Assembly: GCA_025922795.1 (NCBI GenBank)
Contig: JAICHC010000140.1
Coordinates: 1-7,128, forward strand
Direction: 5' to 3'
DNA: 7,128 nt
From: Candidatus Binatia bacterium
Lineage (GTDB): Bacteria > Desulfobacterota_B > Binatia > UBA9968
Numbering within the stretch: the stretch's first letter is position 1; each line of letters starts with the position of its first letter. Of the stretch, positions 1 through 7,128 are shown piece by piece. Made by a program: the position numbers and the translations under genes. The notes under the pieces are model-generated. The model had not been told where the DNA came from. It saw only the letters and a program-made list of their open reading frames with translations, and searched no databases.

Positions 1-1534
1 CGATCAAGGAATGGCCGGTCATCTCCTGCGGCTGTGCCAGGTTAAGGAGCTGCAGGACGGTCGGTGCGATGTCGACGCCGGAGCCCGGGTTCAGCCGGCA
101 CTTACGACGCTCATCATCGACTAGAATCACCGGCACGAGATTGGTCGTGTGGGCGGTGTGCGGCATGCCGGTATCGTAATCGATCAGCTGCTCGATGTTG
201 CCATGGTCCGCCGTGATCACTACCTTGCCCTTCTTGCTGATCGCTGCGTCAACGACTTTTCCCAAGCACTCGTCGATCACCTCGACGGCGCGCACCGAGG
301 CGTCGAAATTTCCGGTATGGCCGACCATGTCGGCGTTAGCGTAGTTGGCGATCACAAGCCCGACATCCTGTTCGTGCAGGTATTTGACCAGCGCTTCGGT
401 GACCGGCCGCGCGCTCATTTCCGGCTTCAAGTCATAGGTCGCCACGTCTTTAGGCGACGGAATGAGAATGCGCTCCTCGCCGGGGAATTTTTTCTCCTCC
501 CCGCCGTTAAAGAAGTAAGTCACATGGGCGTATTTCTCGGTCTCGGCGATGCGTAGCTGGCGCACGCCGGCCTGGCTGGCGATCTCGCCGAGAATGCGCC
601 GGATTTCCCGCGGCGCATAGGCGGCGGGAAGTTTGAACGTTTCATCGTACTGGGTCATGGTCGTGTACGATGACAACATCGGCCGGCGCTTGCGCGGAAA
701 TTCGTTGAAGTCGTCATCGGTCAACGCCCTCGTCAACTCGCGCGCGCGGTCGGCGCGGAAGTTAAAAAAGATCACGCCGTCTCCGTTTTGAATCAAACCC
801 GCCGGCACAACGCCTTTGATCACGGTTGGCAGAACGAACTCGTCCGTGACTTTTTCTTTGTAACTGTCGCGAACGGCACCAAGAGCGGAATCCGCGTCTT
901 TGCCGATCCCCTCGGTCAGGCAAGCGTAGGCTTTCTCAACCCGGTCCCAACGTTTGTCGCGATCCATGGCGTAGTAGCGTCCGCTCACGGTGGCGATTTT
1001 GACGTTGGGATAGGCTTTGAGCTTTTCGTTGAGATCGAGCAAGAACTGCTCGGCGCTGTTCGGCGGCGTGTCGCGGCCGTCCAGGAAGAGATGCAGATAA
1101 ACCTCGCCGATTTGCTCCCGGCGGGCCATCTCGATGAGTGCCTCCATGTGGCGCTGATGGCTGTGCACGCCGCCGTCACCGAGCAGGCCCATGAGGTGCA
1201 AGCGGTTGCTCGCCGCTTTCGTCCTGCGAAGTGCGTCGAGCAGTACAGAATTTCTAAAAAAACTGCCCTCGTCGATATCTTTATGGATAAGCGTCAGATC
1301 CTGGTAAACGATCCGGCCCGCACCGAGAATCATGTGGCCGACTTCTGAATTGCCCATCTGTCCCTCCGGCAAGCCAACGTCGATGCCAGACATGGACAAG
1401 CGCGAATTCGGGTATCTCTCCAACAGGGCGTCCAGGTTGGGCGTTGAGGCGCCGGCGATCGCATTGCCTTCTTTTCTGGAGTTGATGCCGAAGCCATCCA
1501 AGATGACGAGAACCACGGGTGACGTGTTGCCCAA
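1..1534 (-). CDS. gpmI: 2,3-bisphosphoglycerate-independent phosphoglycerate mutase, 3' end cut by window edge
   Basis: Interconverts 3- and 2-phosphoglycerate in glycolysis and gluconeogenesis; a cytoplasmic, metal-dependent enzyme of the alkaline phosphatase superfamily. Reading the minus strand gives 511 uninterrupted codons, close to the usual length of about 510-515, so only a few C-terminal residues are lost. The catalytic serine is S63 in GNSEVGH. The expected metal ligands are all present: D13 (LDGFG), D402 and H406 (DMVGH), D443 and H444 (TADHGN), H462. Substrate-binding residues of the family are also visible: H124, R154-D155 (DGRDT), R186, R192, R260 and R263 (FRADR), K334. The start is TTG at 1534: an in-frame TAG lies eight codons upstream (1556-1558), no ATG or GTG lies between, and AAAGGA sits 6 nt before the TTG. 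It follows rsfS by 59 nt and is probably the distal gene of the same operon. Identity is secure; the start is very likely. Confidence 0.97.
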   Translation of the reverse strand, partial: MGNTSPVVLVILDGFGINSRKEGNAIAGASTPNLDALLERYPNSRLSMSGIDVGLPEGQMGNSEVGHMILGAGRIVYQDLTLIHKDIDEGSFFRNSVLLDALRRTKAASNRLHLMGLLGDGGVHSHQRHMEALIEMARREQIGEVYLHLFLDGRDTPPNSAEQFLLDLNEKLKAYPNVKIATVSGRYYAMDRDKRWDRVEKAYACLTEGIGKDADSALGAVRDSYKEKVTDEFVLPTVIKGVVPAGLIQNGDGVIFFNFRADRARELTRALTDDDFNEFPRKRRPMLSSYTTMTQYDETFKLPAAYAPREIRRILGEIASQAGVRQLRIAETEKYAHVTYFFNGGEEKKFPGEERILIPSPKDVATYDLKPEMSARPVTEALVKYLHEQDVGLVIANYANADMVGHTGNFDASVRAVEVIDECLGKVVDAAISKKGKVVITADHGNIEQLIDYDTGMPHTAHTTNLVPVILVDDERRKCRLNPGSGVDIAPTVLQLLNLAQPQEMTGHSLI

Positions 1535-1540
1535 GATGAT

Positions 1541-1546
1541 TCCTTT
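1541..1546 (-). promoter_or_regulatory. Shine-Dalgarno sequence fixing the TTG start of gpmI
   Basis: The minus strand reads AAAGGA, then six bases (ATCATC), then TTG. The spacing is ideal. Only eight codons separate the upstream in-frame stop from this TTG and none is ATG or GTG, so this site decides the start. Confidence 0.8.
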
Positions 1547-1593
1547 CTGCGCCGCCTATTCGACGGCAAGGCCATCCAGAAAGCCGAGATGGC

Positions 1594-2007
1594 TTAGGCT
1601 AACGAATCGTTGGCGATCTGAAATTGGTCGACGAGTTGAGCCACCGGCTCCGGTAGCTGCACCCGCCGCGCGTGGCCCCAGAGGCCGTCAAGATCGTAGA
1701 ATTCACGGACGGGCTCATAGAAAACATGGACGATCACGTCGGAGAAATCGATTAACGCCCAGTGGCCGCGCTGCGTCCCTTCCACGGCAAAGGGCCGAAT
1801 TCCTTCTTCTGCCGCGTTATCCTCGATCCCCTGGGCGATGCTCTGCACTTGGCGGTCCGACCGGCCGGAGCAGAGGATGAAATAGTCGGCAATGGATGTG
1901 TGCTCGCGGACCTCGAGCACAACTAGATCGCAGGCCTTCTTGTCAAGAGCGAAGCGTGTCAACAGCAGGGCTTTTTCCCAGGAACCGATCTCTGCCAAAT
2001 TTTTCAT
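1594..2007 (-). CDS. rsfS: Ribosome silencing factor RsfS (Iojap/DUF143 family)
   Basis: RsfS binds ribosomal protein L14 on the large subunit and blocks subunit joining, lowering translation in slow growth or starvation (family knowledge). The product is 137 residues, slightly longer than many homologues (about 105-130). The core is clear: KKACDLVVLEV (23-33), ADYFILCSG (40-48), SDRQVQ, then the C-terminal half with GHWALIDFSDVIVHVF and the FYDLDGLW motif. The last 20 or so residues beyond the core are less conserved. The ATG overlaps the nadD stop in an ATGA, so the two are probably translationally coupled. A GGAG lies only 2 nt before this ATG, which is very close; a TTG three codons downstream would have an 11-nt spacing, so the exact start is not certain. 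nadD-rsfS is a common pairing in bacteria. In many genomes rlmH follows rsfS; here gpmI does. Confidence 0.95.
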   Translation of the reverse strand: MKNLAEIGSWEKALLLTRFALDKKACDLVVLEVREHTSIADYFILCSGRSDRQVQSIAQGIEDNAAEEGIRPFAVEGTQRGHWALIDFSDVIVHVFYEPVREFYDLDGLWGHARRVQLPEPVAQLVDQFQIANDSLA

Positions 2008-2663
2008 CGCTCCGCGCGGCCGCTGTAGAGGCCGCGCCGCTTGATATAGTTCTCGACTTCCGGCGGCACTAGATAACGGATGGATTTGCCTTGTTTGACC
2101 AAAGCTCGAATCTCCGACGCCGAGATCGCAATGTCCGTAAGTTCGTCGAAAAACACCCGTGTACCGCTCTCATGACGATAATTCTTCTCTTTAAAATCAT
2201 AACAAAAGAGTTTTTTTACGGCAATGCCGGTTCCCTTGAAGGGGTCTTTTTCTTTGCTGCCAGGCCGCGAGGTGACAATAAAACTGCACAGCGGAAAGAT
2301 GGCGGCAAAATCTTTCCAGGTGCCGATCTCGCGAAATGCATCGAAACCGATGATGAAGTAAAGCGCGTCGCAGGGACTCTTGCGCGCGGCAAACTCTCGA
2401 ATCGTGTCGATCGAATACGAGACGCCGGAGCGGCAGATTTCCGCGGTCGAGACTTCGAAACGGGGATTGTTGGCCACCGCCAGGCGCACCATCCGCAAAC
2501 GGTCGCTCGCCGGCGTGGTCGTCTGACCGCGCTTGTGCGGCGGTACGGCGGCGGGAATAAAGTAGACGCGACCGAGACCGAAAGTTTCGCACACCTCTTC
2601 GGCGCTGCGCAAATGCCCCCAATGAATCGGGTCGAAAGTACCGCCGAACAGACCGATTTTCAT
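2004..2663 (-). CDS. nadD: Nicotinate-nucleotide adenylyltransferase
   Basis: Transfers AMP from ATP to nicotinate mononucleotide, giving deamido-NAD in NAD synthesis; cytoplasmic. The 219-residue product has the usual length. It opens with the nucleotidyltransferase signature GGTFDPIHWGH (7-17, holding the HxGH motif H14-H17), followed by IPAAVPPHK (36-44), SYSIDT (82-87), the GFDAFREIGTWKD segment (106-118) and the C-terminal ISASEIR (180-186). That last motif is usually ISxTxIR, so the T is a conservative S here. The frame stays open upstream to 2741, but that extension encodes heptamer-repeat sequence and the family N-terminus begins at MKIGLFGG, so ATG 2663 is chosen. No good Shine-Dalgarno precedes it (bases before ATG read CTCCGCCCT). 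It is separated from proA by an unusual 134-nt gap and overlaps rsfS by ATGA. Confidence 0.95.
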   Translation of the reverse strand: MKIGLFGGTFDPIHWGHLRSAEEVCETFGLGRVYFIPAAVPPHKRGQTTTPASDRLRMVRLAVANNPRFEVSTAEICRSGVSYSIDTIREFAARKSPCDALYFIIGFDAFREIGTWKDFAAIFPLCSFIVTSRPGSKEKDPFKGTGIAVKKLFCYDFKEKNYRHESGTRVFFDELTDIAISASEIRALVKQGKSIRYLVPPEVENYIKRRGLYSGRAER

Positions 2664-2683
2664 AGGGCGGAGATGAAAAAAAG

Positions 2684-2787
2684 AAAGGATGAAGGATGAG
2701 GGATGAAGAATAAAGCGCGCCGCGCCTGAATGATTACCCACCCTCCCCCTTGCCCCATCTTCTTTCCGCCTTCATCCTTCATCCTTT
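2684..2787. repeat. Inverted pair of AGGATGA heptamer repeats in the proA-nadD gap
   Basis: On the plus strand 2686-2706 is AGGATGA, AGGATGA, GGGATGA in tandem. On the other side 2772-2785 is TCATCCT twice, the same heptamer inverted. With flanking bases, 2684-2699 and 2772-2787 form a perfect 16-bp inverted repeat around a 72-bp spacer. On the transcribed minus strand the second arm is followed by one C and then seven T (2682-2676), so the RNA could form a long-looped, terminator-like hairpin just before nadD. The stem is not GC-rich (6 of 16 bp) and the loop is long, so terminator activity is a guess. I recall similar heptamer tracts between genes of some environmental bacteria, but cannot name a family with certainty. 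Confidence 0.8.
2737..2756 (-). other. G-quadruplex motif on the transcribed strand, between the repeat arms
   Basis: On the minus strand, which is the mRNA sense, four G-runs follow one another: GGGG, CAA, GGGGG, A, GGG, T, GGG. This meets the standard pattern of four runs of three or more G with loops of 1-7 bases, and the 3-, 1- and 1-base loops favour a stable fold. It lies 74-93 nt before the nadD start and inside the loop of the heptamer inverted repeat. The motif is seen directly; folding in vivo is inference. Confidence 0.7.
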
Positions 2788-2797
2788 AGCCTTTCTT

Positions 2798-4065
2798 CTA
2801 TTCCCTCACCTGCCCGTCGCCAAACACGATGAACTTAGTTGTTGTCAGTTCCTCCAGCCCCATGGGACCGAAGGCGTGGATTTTGCTCGTGCTGATGCCG
2901 ATCTCGGCACCCAGGCCGAGCTCGCCGCCATCGTTAAAGCGCGTCGATGCGTTCACCATCACGGCCGAAGAGTTGACGCGCTCAATGAATTCCCGCGATC
3001 TTTGATAATCGTTGGTGACAATGCTCTCGGTGTGTTCAGAGCCGTAGCGTTCGATATGATCGATGGCTTCGTCCATGTCTTTGACGATCCGCACCGCGAG
3101 GATCAAATCGAGGTACTCTTCGGTCCAATCGAATTCGCTGGCCCGCTTGATTCCCGGGGCCATGGCGCAGGTCTTTTCACAGCCCCGAATCTCCACGCCG
3201 GCAGCCTGATACTTGGCAATCATAGCCGGAACGAAATCGGCTGCGATCGCTTCATGCACGAGCAGTGTTTCCATGGCGTTGCACACCGACGGCCGCTGCA
3301 CCTTGGCGTTGAAGCAAATGCGCTCGGCCATCCCCAACGACGCGCCCGCGTCGACGTAAACGTGGCAGACGCCTTTGTAATGTTTGATCACCGGAATTTT
3401 GGAATTCGCCGCCACGGCGCGAATCAGATCCTCGCCGCCGCGCGGAATGATGAGATCGATGTATTGTTCGAGCTGCAGCAGCTCGTTCACCAGACCGTGA
3501 TCTTTAAATTGGACGACCTGTACAGCGTCCTCCGGCAGCGCGGTCCCGGCGCAGGCCTCGCGCAAGACCGCGCCAATCGCTTGATTGGAATGGTGCGCCT
3601 CGCTGCCGCCGCGCAGGATCACCGCGTTGCCGGACTTCAAACAAAGCGCCGCGGCATCGGCGGTCACGTTCGGGCGCGCCTCGTAGATCATGCCGATCAC
3701 GCCGAGCGGGATGCGCATGCGCCCGACTCGCAAACCATTGGGGCGGCGCCAGAGCTTGATCACCTCGCGCACGGGGTCGGCCAATCGAGCAACCTCGCGC
3801 AACCCCTTCGCCATGCCCGACACGCGGCCGGCATCGAGAGCGATGCGGTCGAGCACCGCGCTGGAAACTCCCGCCTGCCTGGCAAACTCCAGGTCCTTGC
3901 GATTTTCTACCAGCAAGTATTCAATCTGCGCTTCGAGCTTGTCGGCCATCAAGAGCAGCGCGCGATTTTTCTCCGCCGTCGGCAGCGGCGCCAATCGACG
4001 CGCCGCTGCTTTCGCCTGTTTTCCCAGGCGGAGGGCTTCGGCTTTTAGCGTTAGAGCCTCGACGG

Positions 4066-4069
<4 letters not shown>
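2798..4069 (-). CDS. proA: Glutamate-5-semialdehyde dehydrogenase (gamma-glutamyl phosphate reductase)
   Basis: Reduces gamma-glutamyl phosphate to glutamate-5-semialdehyde with NADPH, the second step of proline synthesis; cytoplasmic, aldehyde dehydrogenase superfamily. The 423 residues match the family length. The N-terminal helical segment is followed by [16 protein letters not shown] (121-136), the NADP-binding stretch [12 protein letters not shown] (151-162), IPRGGEDLI (208-216), the catalytic cysteine C263 within [13 protein letters not shown], and the family-specific tail with HTESIVT (346-352) and the long [11 protein letters not shown] to [10 protein letters not shown] block (381-410). 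The ATG overlaps the proB TGA in an ATGA, so coupled translation with proB is likely. This suits two enzymes that pass on a labile acyl phosphate. Only a weak GGGA precedes the start. Stop is TAG, followed by the repeat-rich gap before nadD. Confidence 0.97.
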
Positions 4070-6247
<2,178 letters not shown>

Positions 6248-6251
6248 TTAC

Positions 6252-6290
6252 TTTTGCCCTTCTTCTATCATCTTCCTACGCCGGGCAAAA
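6252..6290. repeat. 8-bp inverted repeat between the rpmA terminator and obgE start
   Basis: The plus strand has TTTTGCCC at 6252-6259 and its inverse GGGCAAAA at 6283-6290, with a 23-nt spacer. On the minus-strand transcript the first arm begins in the U-tract of the rpmA terminator and the second arm ends 16 nt before the obgE ATG. Read-through RNA could fold into a second hairpin in front of obgE. The pairing is exact but short, so it may be incidental. Confidence 0.4.
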
Positions 6291-6312
6291 AAAAAGCCCC
6301 GTAAGGGGCTTT
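6287..6312 (-). terminator. Intrinsic (Rho-independent) terminator after rpmA
   Basis: On the minus strand, AAAGCCCC, a TTAC loop and GGGGCTTT form a perfect 8-bp stem, directly continued by T residues so that nine T lie in a row (complement of 6287-6295). It starts 20 nt past the rpmA stop and ends 51 nt before obgE. It should end most rplU-rpmA transcripts, giving the ribosomal protein genes higher output than obgE and the genes beyond. The plus strand has only three T after the stem, so it is not a good terminator in that direction. Confidence 0.93.
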
Positions 6313-6331
6313 CACATCACGACCGCTCAAA

Positions 6332-6589
6332 TTACTGACCGGAAAGCACGGCGACGCGCTTCCGGTCTCTATCCTTGCGCTCGTAACGTACCACGCCATC
6401 CACCAGAGCGAACAGCGTGTAGTCCCGGCCCATGCCGACATTCTTACCCGGATGTATACGGGTGCCCAGTTGGCGCACCAGGATGTTTCCCGCGCGCACG
6501 GTTTCACCGCCGAACACTTTCACACCGCGTCTTTGCCCTTGACTATCGCGGCCATTGCGTGAACTGCCGCCTGCTTTTTTGTGTGCCAT
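6332..6589 (-). CDS. rpmA: Large ribosomal subunit protein bL27
   Basis: A small basic protein of the 50S subunit whose N-terminal tail reaches the peptidyl transferase centre. The product has 85 residues, the normal length. It starts directly with [16 protein letters not shown], so it lacks the cleavable N-terminal extension seen in many Firmicutes. The body shows [41 protein letters not shown], all typical of the family. The start is supported by AAGGA 6 nt upstream. It follows rplU by 17 nt and is closed by a strong intrinsic terminator. rplU-rpmA-obgE is one of the best-conserved gene orders in bacteria. Confidence 0.98.
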   Translation of the reverse strand: MAHKKAGGSSRNGRDSQGQRRGVKVFGGETVRAGNILVRQLGTRIHPGKNVGMGRDYTLFALVDGVVRYERKDRDRKRVAVLSGQ

Positions 6590-6596
6590 GACTCGT

Positions 6597-6601
6597 TCCT
6601 T
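6597..6601 (-). promoter_or_regulatory. Shine-Dalgarno sequence of rpmA
   Basis: The minus strand reads AAGGA, then ACGAGT, then the rpmA ATG. It is one of the few clear ribosome binding sites in the operon, as expected for an abundant ribosomal protein. Confidence 0.75.
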
Positions 6602-6606
6602 AACAA

Positions 6607-6921
6607 CTAAGCTTCAATTGCCGTGATTTTTAGCGCGGTTTGATACTGCCGATGACCGCGTTGCCGGCTGTAGCTCTTTCGTCGTTTCTTTTTGAAAACG
6701 ACAACTTTTTTGGCCCGCATCTGATCGACGATCTCGCCGGTGACGGTGGCATTGGCGACCAGTGGCGCACCGATTTTTACCTCATCGCTACCGCCGACAA
6801 ATAACACGTCGGGCACGGTCACCTTCTCGCCCACCTCGCCGCTCAGTTTTTCGACCTTGACGACATCGCCCTCGGAGACGCGATACTGCTTTCCGCCCGT
6901 TCTAATTACCGCATATTTCAT
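6607..6921 (-). CDS. rplU: Large ribosomal subunit protein bL21
   Basis: A 50S subunit protein that binds 23S rRNA and is needed for early assembly of the subunit. The product is 104 residues, matching the usual length of about 103. It begins [15 protein letters not shown], the standard L21 N-terminus, continues with [11 protein letters not shown], and ends with the basic signature [20 protein letters not shown] and a short [10 protein letters not shown] tail. The frame is open to a TTG at 6939, but ATG 6921 is chosen because it starts the family sequence and has AGGA 7 nt upstream. It is the first gene of the block, with a plausible promoter immediately before it, and shares a message with rpmA. 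Confidence 0.98.
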   Translation of the reverse strand: MKYAVIRTGGKQYRVSEGDVVKVEKLSGEVGEKVTVPDVLFVGGSDEVKIGAPLVANATVTGEIVDQMRAKKVVVFKKKRRKSYSRQRGHRQYQTALKITAIEA

Positions 6922-6928
6922 AGGATTT

Positions 6929-6932
6929 TCCT
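6929..6932 (-). promoter_or_regulatory. Shine-Dalgarno sequence fixing the rplU start
   Basis: The minus strand reads AGGA followed by AAATCCT and then ATG at 6921. The TTG at 6939 lies upstream of this site, so the site supports the ATG. Confidence 0.65.
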
Positions 6933-6940
6933 GACGCAAG

Positions 6941-6954
6941 TTTTGTAGACAAAA
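6941..6954. repeat. Short palindrome overlapping the rplU -10 box
   Basis: The plus strand reads TTTTGT, AG, ACAAAA: a perfect 6+2+6 inverted repeat covering the proposed rplU -10 element. It could be a small operator, but it is AT-rich and short, so chance is not excluded. Confidence 0.4.
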
Positions 6955-6970
6955 TCCGCTGATAAGTCAA
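6942..6970 (-). promoter_or_regulatory. Putative sigma70 promoter of rplU-rpmA
   Basis: On the minus strand a -35 box TTGACT (6970-6965, 5 of 6 to consensus) is followed by exactly 17 bases and a -10 box TACAAA (6947-6942, 4 of 6). Transcription would begin near 6935, giving an untranslated leader of only about 15 nt, with little room before the AGGA site. It is the best minus-strand candidate in the gap before rplU. Start-site position is inference. Confidence 0.55.
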
Positions 6971-6973
6971 CCG

Positions 6974-7021
6974 TCGCTTCACCCCGCACGGTACTCCGGC
7001 GCGATTCGGATCGCTTCACCC
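6974..7021. repeat. Two 11-bp direct repeats upstream of rplU
   Basis: TCGCTTCACCC occurs at 6974-6984 and again at 7011-7021, 37 bp apart start to start. Both lie upstream of the proposed rplU -35 box and downstream (to the left) of the divergent plus-strand promoter. An exact 11-mer repeat in under 200 bp is unlikely by chance. The role is unknown; paired activator sites would fit. Confidence 0.55.
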
Positions 7022-7048
7022 AGTGGAACCTAGACAAACAAGCAGCCC

Positions 7049-7077
7049 TTGACACCGTTCAACATTATGGATATATC
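7049..7077 (+). promoter_or_regulatory. Near-consensus sigma70 promoter for a divergent plus-strand gene
   Basis: The plus strand has TTGACA (7049-7054, 6 of 6), a spacer of exactly 17 bp, and TATATC (7072-7077, 4 of 6). Initiation near 7084 would leave about 22 nt before the ATG at 7106. Its -10 box lies inside the first arm of the CGATA dyad, the usual layout of a repressor-controlled promoter. Confidence 0.65.
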
Positions 7078-7107
7078 GCTCTACGATACTATCGGAAAAC
7101 GATATAT
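7071..7107. promoter_or_regulatory. 37-bp dyad: tandem TATCG-N5-CGATA operator-like sites
   Basis: Two copies of an inverted repeat lie one base apart: TATCG-CTCTA-CGATA (7074-7088) and TATCG-GAAAA-CGATA (7090-7104). The outer arms extend to 8 bp (ATATATCG at 7071, CGATATAT ending at 7107), and the whole block is symmetric about base 7089, with 15 of 18 possible pairs matching. Half-sites of the two copies start 10, 6 and 10 bp apart, so equivalent sites sit about 1.5 turns of helix apart. The block runs from the plus-strand -10 box into the start codon of the divergent gene. A dimeric repressor binding as a pair is the natural reading; the half-sites recall the TATCA/TGATA halves of tetO, but no regulator is identified. 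Confidence 0.65.
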
Positions 7108-7128
7108 GAGTGATTTTAAGGCGATGGC
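7106..7128 (+). CDS. Probable start of an unidentified divergent gene, cut by window edge
   Basis: An ATG at 7106 opens seven full codons and part of an eighth, reading M-S-D-F-K-A-M-A/G-like to the edge. Support comes from context: a near-consensus promoter with its -10 box about 30 bp upstream, a GGA 9 nt before the ATG, and an operator-like dyad ending at the ATG. The visible residues are too few to assign a family. An N-terminus of this kind occurs in medium-chain dehydrogenase/reductase proteins, but also elsewhere, so I make no functional call. If the dyad is an autoregulatory site the gene could encode the regulator itself or its target. Confidence 0.45.

Noticed and set aside
149..1348. 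Plus-strand open frames of 135 and 186 codons
   Set aside because: They are antisense to gpmI, which is continuous through the region with every catalytic residue in place.
1330..1575. An 81-codon minus-strand frame beginning with ATG near the gpmI start
   Set aside because: It is in another frame from gpmI and gives an arginine- and serine-rich product. The TTG-started frame encodes the real N-terminus (LDGFG, GNSEVGH).
1571..1593. A 6-bp inverted repeat (GCCATC / GATGGC) with an 11-nt loop after rsfS
   Set aside because: Too short, with no T-run on the minus strand afterwards, to be called a terminator.
2664..2741. A 26-residue N-terminal extension of NadD from ATG 2741
   Set aside because: The extension encodes heptamer-repeat sequence, and NadD proteins begin at the MKIGLFGG segment.
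2750..4048. A 432-codon plus-strand open frame, longer than the gene it opposes
   Set aside because: It lies antisense to proA, whose motifs and full length are intact. Its product is compositionally odd and matches no family I know; its N-terminus translates the heptamer repeats. It is a codon-bias shadow.
6268..6507. A 79-codon minus-strand frame spanning the rpmA end and the terminator
   Set aside because: It overlaps rpmA in another frame and runs through the terminator hairpin; no family resemblance.
6922..6939. A TTG start for rplU six codons upstream
   Set aside because: ATG 6921 starts the conserved L21 sequence and has an AGGA 7 nt before it; the AGGA lies inside the longer form.
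6922..7105. A structured ribosomal protein leader RNA before rplU
   Set aside because: The proposed promoter leaves a leader of about 15 nt, and I saw no long hairpin on the minus strand near the start.

Overview
The window is a compact block of bacterial housekeeping genes. All but the extreme right edge is transcribed from the minus strand. In transcription order, right to left, it reads rplU (L21), rpmA (L27), obgE (ribosome-assembly GTPase), proB and proA (first two steps of proline synthesis), nadD (NAD synthesis), rsfS (ribosome silencing factor) and gpmI (cofactor-independent phosphoglycerate mutase). gpmI lacks only its last few codons at the left edge. DNA-level reading showed no frameshift in gpmI, and the other products are uninterrupted. 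The gene order, the lean spacing, the fairly GC-rich codon use and a 346-residue Obg without a C-terminal OCT domain fit a deltaproteobacterial-type lineage (Desulfobacterota, Binatota, Myxococcota or relatives), probably environmental. That placement is inference and no phylogeny was run.

Right edge (6922-7128): a 184-bp intergenic region separates rplU from what looks like the first eight codons of a divergent plus-strand gene. It holds a plausible sigma70 promoter for rplU, and a near-consensus plus-strand promoter (TTGACA, 17 bp, TATATC). A 37-bp dyad made of two tandem TATCG-N5-CGATA sites lies over the plus-strand -10 element and runs to the divergent start codon. This looks like an undescribed operator pair and is the most interesting signal here.

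Centre-right (5195-6921): rplU and rpmA are 17 nt apart and are followed by a canonical intrinsic terminator. obgE starts 51 nt beyond it. obgE, proB and proA then overlap (obgE/proB by 32 nt with the start chosen here, proB/proA by ATGA), so they are very probably translated from one message.

Centre-left (2664-2797): the 134-nt proA-nadD gap is the only unusual non-coding insert inside the operon. It carries AGGATGA heptamer repeats in inverted orientation (a perfect 16-bp arm pair), a transcript-strand G-quadruplex motif between the arms, and a T-run just past the second arm. It could attenuate or uncouple nadD-rsfS-gpmI from proBA.

Left (1-2663): nadD and rsfS overlap by ATGA. gpmI follows after 59 nt and uses a TTG start with a good Shine-Dalgarno sequence. 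No rlmH lies between rsfS and gpmI. I saw no tRNA, rRNA, CRISPR, insertion sequence or defence gene, and no exotic protein-coding system.
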